Origin: Gordonia namibiensis NBRC 108229
GTDB lineage: Bacteria; Actinomycetota; Actinomycetes; Mycobacteriales; Mycobacteriaceae
Assembly (NCBI RefSeq): GCF_000298235.1
Contig: NZ_BAHE01000035.1
Span: 1-64,000, forward strand
Direction of reading: 5' to 3'
DNA: 64,000 bases
Shown one piece after another: positions 17,364 through 26,700 of this stretch. Every line of letters starts with the position of its first letter. Position 1 is the first letter of the stretch. The notes beneath the pieces were generated by a model. That model saw nothing but the letters and a program-made list of their open reading frames with translations, was not told the origin of the DNA and ran no database searches. Position numbers and translations under genes: made by a program.

Positions 17364-17410
17364 GCCCCAGCCCCGAACCACGCTCTGCACAACACTTTCG
17401 AGGAGAACCG

Positions 17411-18538
17411 ATGAAGAAGACAGCATCCTGGATGCTCACGACGGTCGCCGCAGGCGCCCTGCTCGCGGGCTGTACCAGCGCAACCGCCGACAACGGCTCG
17501 AGCGCGTCCGGTGAGAAGGTCAGCAACGCCTGCACCCAGGCCGCCGGCGCCATCGTCGACAAGGCCCGCGAGGCCACCCCGCTGATCGTGCCGGAGGCCC
17601 CGCTCGATCTCGCCGCCGCCAAGGGCAAGAACATCTGGATGATCATGGTTGTCACCAACCAGTTCACCTCCGCTGCCGCCGAGGGCTTCAACGAGGCCGC
17701 GGCCGCCGCCGGCGTCAAGGCCACCGTGTACGACGGCCAGGGCCAGACGAACAAGTTCAACGAGGGCATGGCGCAGGCCATCGCACAGAAGGCCGACGCG
17801 ATCGTCCTGCTGGGCATCGAGCCGGCCATGCTGTCCGGCTCGCTCAACGACGCTGCGCGCGCGGGCATCCCGGTCATCAACGCCCTGTCGGGTGACGCAT
17901 CGGCCCCGCTGGCCAACGGCGTCTTCGCGAACGTGAGCGCCGACTACACCGCCGACGGCGCCTCCCTCGCCGCATGGACGCTGGTCGACTCCAACTGCTC
18001 GGCGTCGACGTTCTTCGCGCAGCCGACCGCGATCGAGATCTACCAGAACATGGCCAATGGAGCCGAGAAGGTCTACCGCGAGAACTGCCCGGACGACTGC
18101 TCGCTGGACATCCAGGAGATCGACCTGGCCAACGCCGCGACCGACCTCCCCCAGAAGGTCGAGACGGCGATGAAGCGCAACCCGGACACCACCTACGTGA
18201 TGACCAACTGGGACTCGGGCGTCACCTTCGTCGAGCCGACCGTCGCCATGACCAACCCCGACGCCAAGATCCTCGGCCGCGACGGCATCGCGACCAGCCT
18301 CGACTCGATCCGCTCGGGCAAGGGCCAGGACGTCACCATGGCGGCCCCGCCGGAGGCGTGGCTCGGCTGGGTGATGGTCGACAACGCGGTGCGCGCGGTC
18401 ACCGGCGCCCAGCCCTCGGGCATCGTCATCCCCACCCGTCTGGTGGACGAGACCAACATCGGCGGCTCGAACGCCGAGGTGAACCCCAATTACAAGGATT
18501 TCCAGAACTCGTTCAAAGAGGCCTGGTCCAAGAACTGA
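17411..18538 (+). CDS. CUT2-type ABC transporter substrate-binding lipoprotein
   Basis: 375 residues from the ATG at 17411, with GAGGAG upstream. A lipoprotein signal ends at LLAGC (Cys near residue 21), so it is anchored outside the membrane. The body is an RbsB-like periplasmic-binding fold: IWMIMVVTNQFTSAAAEGF, then QAIAQKADAIVLLG and LNDAARAGIPVIN. Six further cysteines are present, including a close group NCPDDCS. The fold type belongs to sugar, polyol and nucleoside importers, but the ligand here is unknown and presumably is the island's substrate. It is followed by its permease and ATPase. Confidence 0.9.
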   Translation: MKKTASWMLTTVAAGALLAGCTSATADNGSSASGEKVSNACTQAAGAIVDKAREATPLIVPEAPLDLAAAKGKNIWMIMVVTNQFTSAAAEGFNEAAAAAGVKATVYDGQGQTNKFNEGMAQAIAQKADAIVLLGIEPAMLSGSLNDAARAGIPVINALSGDASAPLANGVFANVSADYTADGASLAAWTLVDSNCSASTFFAQPTAIEIYQNMANGAEKVYRENCPDDCSLDIQEIDLANAATDLPQKVETAMKRNPDTTYVMTNWDSGVTFVEPTVAMTNPDAKILGRDGIATSLDSIRSGKGQDVTMAAPPEAWLGWVMVDNAVRAVTGAQPSGIVIPTRLVDETNIGGSNAEVNPNYKDFQNSFKEAWSKN

Positions 18539-18584
18539 TCCGCGCGCGGGCTGAGCATGCCCGCGGCACACACACGGAGACATC

Positions 18585-19622
18585 ATGAGCAATGACCTCG
18601 GCACCGTTGCGGCGCCCCCCTCACGCCCACCGGCGATCCAGAAGTCACCGACCGAATCGGTGGCCGGCTCCACAAAAGCCCGCCAGAGCACATCGTTCGT
18701 GGAACGCTATGCGCTGGTAGGACTCCTGGTGCTCGCGTTCGCGCTGTGCGCCGTCTTCCTGCCCGAGTTCCGGTCGACGGGCATCGTCTCGGCGATGGTC
18801 AACTCGCAGGCGATCATCCTGCTCCTCGCGCTGGCCGCGACCCTGGCGCTGCGGACCGGTGACTTCGACCTCGCCATCCCGGGCGTCATGGTCACCAGTG
18901 CGTGTGTGGTCGCGGTCATGTCGACCAACGGGTACTCGCCGGCCGCGGTGATCCCGGCTGCTCTGGCGGTCGGGCTCATCGTCGGCCTGATCAACGCCCT
19001 TCTGGTCGTGAAGGTCGGGGTGGACTCGTTCATCACGACACTCGGTATGTTCACCGCCCTCTCGGGCATCGGATACGCCATCACGGGTTCCAAGATCGTC
19101 ACCGGCGTCCCGGACTTCTACGTGGAGCTCTCGCGGGCCAAGCTCCTGGGCCTGCCGATGACCACCTGGTACGGCTGGCTGCTCGTGGCCGTGCTGTGGT
19201 TCGTGTACCAGCGCACCCCGATGGGCCGCTACATGCTGTTCATCGGCGGCAACCGTGATGCCGCTCTGCTGGCGGGTATCTCGGTGGCACGTATCCGCAC
19301 GATCACCTACGTGGTCTCGGGTGTGGCCGGTGCCCTGATCGGCATCATCCTGGTCGGCAACCTCGGCGCGATCGATCCCGGTATCGGCAGCCAGTACCTC
19401 CTGGCCCCGTTCGCCGCGACGTTCCTCGGTGCCACCGCGATCACCGTCGGCCGCTTCAACGCGATCGGCACCCTCGTCGCGGTCTACCTCCTGGTCGTCG
19501 GCATCACCGGCCTCCAGCTGGCCGGCGCGGCATCGTGGGTCAGCCCGCTGTTCAACGGTCTGGCACTGATGATCGCCGTCGCCCTCGCCAAGCTCGTCGG
19601 CAAGCGTCGCGGAGCCGCGTGA
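18585..19622 (+). CDS. CUT2-type ABC transporter permease (RbsC-like)
   Basis: 345 residues from the ATG at 18585, with GGAGA upstream. About 40 hydrophilic residues precede eight to ten membrane helices. The family loop GDFDLAIPGVM and the coupling region PMGRYMLFIGGNRDAALLAG are clear, as is SRAKLLGLPMTTWYGWLL. It forms the membrane channel with the downstream ATPase; the stop and the next start overlap as TGATG. Confidence 0.9.
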   Translation: MSNDLGTVAAPPSRPPAIQKSPTESVAGSTKARQSTSFVERYALVGLLVLAFALCAVFLPEFRSTGIVSAMVNSQAIILLLALAATLALRTGDFDLAIPGVMVTSACVVAVMSTNGYSPAAVIPAALAVGLIVGLINALLVVKVGVDSFITTLGMFTALSGIGYAITGSKIVTGVPDFYVELSRAKLLGLPMTTWYGWLLVAVLWFVYQRTPMGRYMLFIGGNRDAALLAGISVARIRTITYVVSGVAGALIGIILVGNLGAIDPGIGSQYLLAPFAATFLGATAITVGRFNAIGTLVAVYLLVVGITGLQLAGAASWVSPLFNGLALMIAVALAKLVGKRRGAA

Positions 19623-21196
19623 TGACGCCGGAGTCGGCGGCCGCCACCCTCCCGGGTCGGGGAGGGGGCGGTACCGCGGGTCCCGCACTGCAGATCGAGG
19701 GTCTGTCGAAGCAGTTCGACGGCAACTACGCGCTGCACCCGCTCGACTGGGAGGTCAAGCGCGGCGAGGTTCACGCCCTGTGCGGACAGAACGGCAGTGG
19801 CAAGTCGACGATGATCAAGTGCCTGGCCGGCTACTACCGGCCGGACAGCGGTCGGGTGCGTCTGTTCGGTCGCGAGCTCGACCTGCCGGTGCGCAACCCG
19901 GCCGAGCACGGCATCGCCGTCATCCATCAGGACCTGGGTCTCGCCCCGGAGATGACGGTGCTCGAGAACATCGGCGTCGCAACCGGTTACGGCACCCGTG
20001 GCTTCGGCTGGGTGCGTGATCGCCAGGAGGCCAAGGCCTGCCGCGAGATCGCCGAACGTCTCGGCATCGAACTGCCGCTCAACACCTTGGTCGCCGACCT
20101 CAGCCCGGCGCAGCGTGCGCTCGTCGGTCTGGTCCGAGCGGTTCGCGCGCTCGGTGACGGGCACGACGGCCACCTGTTCATTCTCGACGAACCGACGGCG
20201 TCGCTGTCGCACAGCGAGGCGGCACAGGTCACCGCCATGATGCGCAGTGTCGCCGAACTGGGTTCGAGCGTCATCTTCGTCAGCCACCGGCTCAGCGAGG
20301 TGCTCGACGACTGCGACTCCGTCACCGTGCTGCGGGACGGCAAGCGGGTTCTCACCCGGTCCACCGCGGGACTCACCCGTTCGGACCTGGTCGCCGACAT
20401 CCTCGGCCGGCGGCTGACGGACTACTACCCGGATCCGCCGGAACGCGCCGGTGCCACACCTGCACAGCTCGTGCTGGAGAACGTGAGTGGCGGTGTGGTG
20501 AAGGATCTCTCGGTCACCGTCGAGAAGGGCGAGATCGTCGGGTTCACCGGCCTGGCCGGCATGGGTCACGAAGAACTGCCGCTGGTCCTGGCCGGCAAGC
20601 TGCCGCGCACCGGTGGCACGGTCACCGTCGACGGCACCACAGTCGAACCGAACCGACCCCGGGCCGCCATTGCCGCCGGCCTGGCGCTGGTCCCGGGCAA
20701 CCGTCATCGAGACGGTGTCTGGCTCGACGCCTCGGCCGCCGAGAACGTCACGCTGCCGAGCCTGGGCTCGTTCACCAAGTTCGGTGTCGCGACCAACTGG
20801 CGCAAGGAGCGGTCGACGGCGATCGACCTCGTCGAGGAGTCGGGTGCCGTTCCGGCGCAACCGCATTGGCCGATCCGCCAGTTCAGCGGCGGCAACCAGC
20901 AGAAGATCGTGCTGTCCAAGTGGCTGCACCTCGACCCGACCGTGCTCCTGCTCGACGAGCCCACCCAGGGCGTCGACGCCGGTGCGTCACGTCAGCTGTT
21001 GGACCGGGTCGCCGACCTCGCCGCCGACGGTGCGTCGGTCCTGGTGTTCTCCGGTGATCACGAGCAACTCGCGGCGATCTGCCACCGTGTCCTCGTCCTG
21101 CACCATGGAGAGGTCGTGGCAGAACTGCCGCGGGCCGAACTCAGCGAGCAGGCTCTCCTGGAAGCGTGCGAACAGAAGGTGGAGGTCGTCGCGTGA
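19622..21196 (+). CDS. CUT2-type ABC transporter ATPase (two-domain, RbsA-like)
   Basis: 524 residues from the ATG at 19622, overlapping the permease stop by one base. Domain 1 has an intact P-loop (GQNGSGKST) and Walker B (LFILDEPTASLS), but its signature reads LSPAQRALVG instead of LSGGQ. Domain 2 has a degenerate P-loop (FTGLAGMGHEEL), a canonical signature (FSGGNQQK) and Walker B (LLLDEPTQGVD). This asymmetry is usual for RbsA-type ATPases. It couples ATP hydrolysis to import by the preceding permease and ends overlapping the hydrolase start (GTGA). Confidence 0.92.
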   Translation: MTPESAAATLPGRGGGGTAGPALQIEGLSKQFDGNYALHPLDWEVKRGEVHALCGQNGSGKSTMIKCLAGYYRPDSGRVRLFGRELDLPVRNPAEHGIAVIHQDLGLAPEMTVLENIGVATGYGTRGFGWVRDRQEAKACREIAERLGIELPLNTLVADLSPAQRALVGLVRAVRALGDGHDGHLFILDEPTASLSHSEAAQVTAMMRSVAELGSSVIFVSHRLSEVLDDCDSVTVLRDGKRVLTRSTAGLTRSDLVADILGRRLTDYYPDPPERAGATPAQLVLENVSGGVVKDLSVTVEKGEIVGFTGLAGMGHEELPLVLAGKLPRTGGTVTVDGTTVEPNRPRAAIAAGLALVPGNRHRDGVWLDASAAENVTLPSLGSFTKFGVATNWRKERSTAIDLVEESGAVPAQPHWPIRQFSGGNQQKIVLSKWLHLDPTVLLLDEPTQGVDAGASRQLLDRVADLAADGASVLVFSGDHEQLAAICHRVLVLHHGEVVAELPRAELSEQALLEACEQKVEVVA

Positions 21197-21855
21197 GCGA
21201 TCACGGGAACACGGTCACCGACGCGGACGGCATCGCCGCCGACTACGCGAAGGCGGGATTCGGTGGCGCGCTGGGCTGGGGTTCCCGGCCCGCGCTGCTG
21301 ATGATCGACATGATCGAGGCCTACTTCCGGCCGGGATCGCCGTTCTGCCTTCCCGATCCGGAGGTGGTCGACCGGTGCGCCACGCTCCTGGAGGCCGCTC
21401 GCCGTGCGGGCATCCTGATCGTCCACACGCGGGTGGAGTACACGCCCGGCCTCGCCGACGGCGGTGTCTTCGTCCGGAAGGTGCCCGCACTGGGTGTCCT
21501 CGAGGCCGGTCATCCGGACGGCCTGGGTGAGTTCGTCGAGCCGCTGCGTCCGCAAGCGGGCGAGGTCGTCGTGGTCAAGCAGTACGCCTCGGCGTTCTTC
21601 GGCACGTCGGTCGCGGCAACACTGGTCGCCAACGGCGTCGACTCGGTGTTCGTCGCCGGCGTCTCGACCTCGGGGTGTGTGCGTGCGAGTGCCACCGACG
21701 CCATGCAGCACGGGTTCATCCCGAAGGTCGTCGCCGATGCCTGTGGGGATCGCAACCCCGCGGTGCACGACGCGAATCTGTTCGACCTCGACGCCAAGTA
21801 CGCCGACGTCATCGATCTCGACACGGCGTGCGCGCGAATGGCGTTCACGGACTGA
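21193..21855 (+). CDS. Isochorismatase-family (N-carbamoylsarcosine amidase-like) hydrolase
   Basis: 220 residues from the GTG at 21193, overlapping the ATPase stop by four bases, so translation is probably coupled. The catalytic triad is readable: Asp in LLMIDMIEAY, Lys in VVVKQYASAFFGT, Cys in GVSTSGCVRAS. Relatives hydrolyse small amides such as N-carbamoylsarcosine, maleamate or nicotinamide. Being the last gene of the importer operon, it probably acts on the imported compound or an early amide intermediate. The exact amide is unknown. Confidence 0.88.
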   Translation: MSDHGNTVTDADGIAADYAKAGFGGALGWGSRPALLMIDMIEAYFRPGSPFCLPDPEVVDRCATLLEAARRAGILIVHTRVEYTPGLADGGVFVRKVPALGVLEAGHPDGLGEFVEPLRPQAGEVVVVKQYASAFFGTSVAATLVANGVDSVFVAGVSTSGCVRASATDAMQHGFIPKVVADACGDRNPAVHDANLFDLDAKYADVIDLDTACARMAFTD

Positions 21856-22023
21856 CCATCCAGGCGCCCCGGACGGCGCCACCGCGCACGATCCCCCCAC
21901 GTGGCGCGACGGTGCCGCCGGGCGTGTCCATCACGTCGACGGGTCGAGGATCACTCCATACATGCCCACCATCCCCCCGGTGGTGGAGCGATCCTCGTGG
22001 GTCCTCGTCCGGATGGACACCGC

Positions 22024-22061
22024 ACGGCCGGTGACGATCTCCCAATGTCGTCACCGGCCGT
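22024..22061 (+). terminator. Terminator closing the catabolic island
   Basis: A perfect 14-bp stem ACGGCCGGTGACGA / TCGTCACCGGCCGT with a 10-nt loop, then TGTGTCTTTT. It lies between the convergent hydrolase gene and the leftward HSL-type gene. Confidence 0.8.
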
Positions 22062-22085
22062 TGTGTCTTTTCCGGGTTCGGCGCC

Positions 22086-23147
22086 TCAGCTCGCGGAGTC
22101 GGTGCGAGTGGGTGCCGTCACCGTGATGAACCGGGCCGCGGTCTCCACGGCCTGGCGGGCCTCGGAGGACAACCGCGGCATCAGCTGGAAGACATGCCCC
22201 TGGTCCGGCCACGCCTGGATCACCGAAACGCCACCGGCACCCACGATCTCGGCGTGGGTGGCCCGGGCATCGGCACCCATGACCTCGAGGGCCCCGTACT
22301 GGATGAGCGTCTTGGGAAGCGTCATCCCCGGAGTCAGGCGGATGCGCATGCGCGGATGGTCGGGGTCGGCGGTCCGGGTGTACAGACGGAGGATTTTGCG
22401 CGCGGTGACCGCGTTGATGATCGGGTCGTGGACGCCGCTGCGCTGATTGTCCACTGCCAGATCGAAAGTCGGGTCGTAGAGCGGGGAGAAGAGCACCATC
22501 GAACCGGGCTGCGGGGTGCGGGTCGCGTGGTTGACGGCGAGGATGTCGAGCGCGAGGTGTCCACCGGCGGAGTCGCCGGCGATCACGATGTCCTCGGCGC
22601 GATAACCCTGTGCGAGAAGCCATCGGTAGCCCCGGATCGCATCGTTTCCCGCGCAGGGCCACGGATGTTCGGGACCGAGCCGGTAGTCGAGGCTGAATGC
22701 CGACAGCTCCGTCAGATTGCCCAGTCGCGCGACGAGCCCGCGGTGGGTGCGCGGGGAACACACCACATATCCGCTGCCGTGGAGGTAGTAGATGACCCGG
22801 CTGCCCGGTCGCGGCTCCGCGGCACGACGACCCGTCACCCATTCACCGCGGATCTGACCTCCGCGGAACGTCTCGCGTACCGGCACGACGCTCGTCCCCG
22901 ACGGCGGCGGGTTGAGCCGTTCGATGGTCAGGTTGAGTCCGGGGCGGGCCCGCTGGATCATCTGCGCCGTCACCCGCGGATGGCTTCGCCGCGCGGCGAG
23001 CATCATCGGCCAGGTCACGCGGGCGAGGTAGGCGTTGACGGCACGTGACCGACGGGATCCGTGCGGGTCCACACCGAGTCGGCCGAAGGGGTTCTCGTCG
23101 TCCGCGGGCAGGAACGGGGCACCGCCCGGCACAGAGGTGACGCTCAT
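22086..23147 (-). CDS. HSL-family alpha/beta hydrolase
   Basis: 353 residues from the ATG at 23147; the frame is open upstream but no better start is seen. The oxyanion motif is HGSG (IYYLHGSGYVVCSPRTHRG) rather than HGGG, the nucleophile elbow is AGDSAGGHLA, and the acid and base are probably in ALEVMGADA and PDQGHVFQ. This is the hormone-sensitive-lipase group of carboxylesterases/lipases. No signal peptide, so cytoplasmic. It stands alone, leftward, with the island's terminator at its 3' side. Substrate unknown; short acyl esters are likely. Confidence 0.85.
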   Translation of the reverse strand: MSVTSVPGGAPFLPADDENPFGRLGVDPHGSRRSRAVNAYLARVTWPMMLAARRSHPRVTAQMIQRARPGLNLTIERLNPPPSGTSVVPVRETFRGGQIRGEWVTGRRAAEPRPGSRVIYYLHGSGYVVCSPRTHRGLVARLGNLTELSAFSLDYRLGPEHPWPCAGNDAIRGYRWLLAQGYRAEDIVIAGDSAGGHLALDILAVNHATRTPQPGSMVLFSPLYDPTFDLAVDNQRSGVHDPIINAVTARKILRLYTRTADPDHPRMRIRLTPGMTLPKTLIQYGALEVMGADARATHAEIVGAGGVSVIQAWPDQGHVFQLMPRLSSEARQAVETAARFITVTAPTRTDSAS

Positions 23148-23711
23148 CACCTGACGGTATCGGCGCAGGATGTCCGAAGCGCGGCAATCGGCCGGGGCGT
23201 CACCGGACCGGGACCAGGCCGCGATCGAGTGGCTGCCACGATGGTTCCGTGTCGTTACGTGCGAGGGCCGGCGACTTGCTCGGCAGGCACATCGCGGTGA
23301 TGTCGGTACACGCCCGATTTCTCCTCTGACGTGCAGTAGGGCGGTCGTTGTGGTAGCCGGATTTCGATAGTGGGCACCCCACGTGGAAAAATGACACACA
23401 ATGCTCATACGGCAGCCCGCGGGCGCCCTCTGTAGTGCTGCGCGTAAGCCGAGATGAGCAGGGTGTTCGGGCCCCGACGATGCGGCCCGGAGGAATCCGT
23501 CAGCAACGGCGCTGACGGGGCCCACCGCCATGTGATTGTCCGCTCTGCCCCGGGTCAGCCCCCAGGGGCGGCAGAAGACGCAGCTGTGGGGGACAGCGAG
23601 GTCCGCTAGGCGATCAGGCCGGCAACGGAGCCGGTGATACAGGCGGGGGTGGCCCCCAAACATTGACGACGGTTAGTGCGTGCACCCCTTCGCACGCAAA
23701 GTGAGGCGAAT
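23148..23711 (+). promoter_or_regulatory. Long structured leader of gltBD
   Basis: 564 bp without an ordinary gene. From about 23470 to the gltB start the sequence can form several hairpins: GGGCC/GGCCC (23470-23488), CCGTCAGC/GCTGACGG (23497-23518), CTGCC/GGCAG (23545-23574), CCGGC/GCCGG (23619-23634) and GGGGG/CCCCC (23645-23657). Two very short frames start at 23391 (14 codons) and 23401 (18 codons); either could be a leader peptide. Arrangement suggests attenuation or a riboregulator for glutamate synthase, but it matches no class I recognise. Confidence 0.45.
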
Positions 23712-26700
23712 ATGAAGCAGGCTCCGGGACCGGTCGGTCTCTACGACCCACGCAACGAGCACGATTCGTGCGGCGTGGCGTTCGTCGTAGACATGCACGG
23801 ACGACGCAGTCGCGACATCGTCGACAAGGCGATCATGGCCCTGGTCAACCTCGAGCACCGCGGTGCCGCGGGTGCCGAACCGAACACCGGTGACGGTGCC
23901 GGGATCATGATCCAGGTTCCCGACCGCTTCCTGCGGGAGACGGTCGACTTCGAGCTTCCCGCCGAGGGCAGCTACGCGACCGGTATCGCCTTCCTCCCGC
24001 AGGGCTCCGAAGACGCTCGGCTCGCCTGCGAGGGCGTCGAGAAGGTCATCGAGTCCGAGGGTCTGACCCTGCTCGGCTGGCGCGAGGTGCCCACCAACGA
24101 GAACTCGCTCGGTGCGCTCGCCCGCGACGCGATGCCCACGTTCCGTCAGGTCTTCATCGGCGGCGCCGAGGGCATGGAACTCGAGCGCCGCGCCTACGTC
24201 GTGCGCAAGCGCGTCCAGTACGAGCTCGGCAACAAGGGCGCCGGCGCCGACGGCCCCGGCCGCGAGACCGTCTACTTCCCGTCCCTGTCGGGCCGGACGT
24301 TCGTCTACAAGGGCATGCTGACGACCCCGCAGCTGCGGGAGTTCTACGTCGACCTGCAGGATTCGCGCGTCGAGAGCTCGCTGGGCCTCGTCCACTCGCG
24401 CTTCTCCACCAACACCTTCCCGTCGTGGCCGCTGGCGCACCCGTTCCGCCGCGTCGCCCACAACGGTGAGATCAACACCGTCACGGGCAACGAGAACTGG
24501 ATGCGGGCCCGCGAGGCGCTCATCAACACCGAGGCCTTCGGTGCCGACGCCGCGTCGAAGATCTTCCCGATCTGCACCCCCGGTGCCTCCGACACCGCTC
24601 GTTTCGACGAGGTGCTCGAACTGCTTCACCTCGGCGGCCGCAGCCTGCCGCACGCGGTCCTGATGATGATCCCGGAGGCCTGGGAGCGTCACGAGTCGAT
24701 GAAGCCCGAGCACCGCGCGTTCTACCGCTACCACTCGGCGCTCATGGAGCCGTGGGACGGCCCGGCGTCGGTGTGCTTCACCGACGGCACCGTCGTCGGC
24801 GCCGTGCTCGACCGAAACGGTCTGCGCCCCAGCCGCATCTGGGTCACCAAGGACGGCCTCGTCGTGATGGCCTCCGAGGTCGGCGTCCTCGACATCGACC
24901 ACGCCGACGTCGTGCAGAAGATGCGTCTGCAGCCCGGCCGCATGTTCCTCGTGGACACCGCCGCCGGCCGCATCGTCGACGACGAGGAGATCAAGGACGA
25001 GCTGGCCGCCGAGCACCCCTACGCGGAGTGGCTCGAGAAGGGCATGGTCGCCGTCGACGACATCGAGGCACAGCCCCATGTGCACATGCCGCACGACCGG
25101 GTCGCCCTGCGCCAGCAGGTCTTCGGTTACACCAGCGAGGAGCTGAACCTCCTCGTCGCGCCGATGGCCAAGACCGGCGCCGAGGCACTCGGTTCGATGG
25201 GCACCGACACGCCCATCGCAGTGCTATCCAAGCGCCCGCGCATGCTGTTCGACTACTTCCAGCAGATGTTCGCGCAGGTCACCAACCCGCCGCTCGACGC
25301 CATCCGCGAGGAGGTCGTCACCAGCGTCGGTTCGACCATCGGCTCCGAGGCCGACCTGCTCAACCCGAGCCCCGTGTCGTGCCGCCAGATCGAGCTGCCG
25401 CAGCCGGTCATCGACAACGACACGCTGGCGAAGCTGGTCCAGATCAACGACAACGAGTCGCTGCCGGACTTCCGCAGCGTCCACATCCACGGCCTCTACC
25501 CGGTGGCCGAGGGCGGTGCCGGACTCCGCAAGGCACTCGACGAGATCCGTGCGAAGGCCAGCGCCGCCATCGAGGACGGCGCAAACCTGATCGTGCTGTC
25601 CGACCGCGAGTCCGACGAGAACCTCGCGCCGATCCCGTCGCTGCTGCTGACCGCCGCGGTGCACCACCACCTGGTGCGCGAGCGCAAGCGCACCCGCGCC
25701 GGCCTCATCGTCGAGTCCGGTGATTGCCGCGAGGTCCACCACGTGGCGACGCTCGTCGGTTTCGGTGCGGCAGCGGTCAATCCGTACATGGCCTTCGAGT
25801 CGATCGAGGACATGGTAGAGCGCGGCGTGCTCGGCGACGTCGACTTCGCCACCGCGAAGAAGAACTACATCAAGGCCGCCAGCAAGGGTGTGCTCAAGGT
25901 GATGAGCAAGATGGGCATCTCGACCATCGCCTCCTACACCGGCGCACAGCTCTTCCAGGTCATCGGCCTGTCGCAGGCGACGGTCGACGAGTTCTTCACC
26001 GGACTCATCAGCCAGCTCGACGGCATCGGTCTCGACGAGATCGCCGCCGACGTCGCCGCCCGCCACGCTCTGGCGTTCAGCGACCGACCCTCGGAGCGCG
26101 CGCACCGCGAGCTCGAGGTCGGCGGTGAATACCAGTGGCGTCGGGAGGGCGAGTACCACCTGTTCAACCCGGACACGGTGTTCAAGCTGCAGCACTCCAC
26201 GCGCACCGGCCAGTACGGGGTGTTCAAGGAGTACACCAAGATGGTCGACGACCAGTCGACCCGTCTGGGCACGCTGCGCGGCCTCTTCGACTTCAACTTC
26301 GGTGACCGCGACCCGATCCCGATCGAGAAGGTCGAGCCGGCCAGCGAGATCGTCAAGCGGTTCTCGACCGGCGCGATGAGCTTCGGCTCGATCTCGGCCG
26401 AGGCCCACGAGACCCTGGCCATCGCGATGAACCGTCTCGGCGGTCGCTCGAACTCCGGTGAGGGCGGTGAGGATCCGCGTCGTTTCCATCACGACGAGAA
26501 CGGTGACTGGCGTCGCAGTGCGATCAAGCAGGTCGCGTCGGGACGTTTCGGCGTCACCTCGCACTACCTGTCGAACTGCACCGACATCCAGATCAAGATG
26601 GCGCAGGGCGCCAAGCCCGGCGAGGGCGGTCAGCTCCCGCCGCACAAGGTGTACCCGTGGGTCGCCGAGGTCCGTGGCTCGACGCCGGGCGTCGGCCTGA

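Noticed and set aside
16620-21855. Assigning the island to nicotinate or maleamate degradation
   Set aside because: Only the hydrolase and racemase-superfamily genes fit; the ring-cleavage and hydroxylase genes of that route are absent and the catalytic cysteines of maleate isomerase are missing.
23391-23711. ydaO/cyclic-di-AMP riboswitch or RNase P/tmRNA
   Set aside because: GTCAGC and GAGGAA-like strings occur, but the order and spacing of the conserved blocks do not match any of these RNAs.
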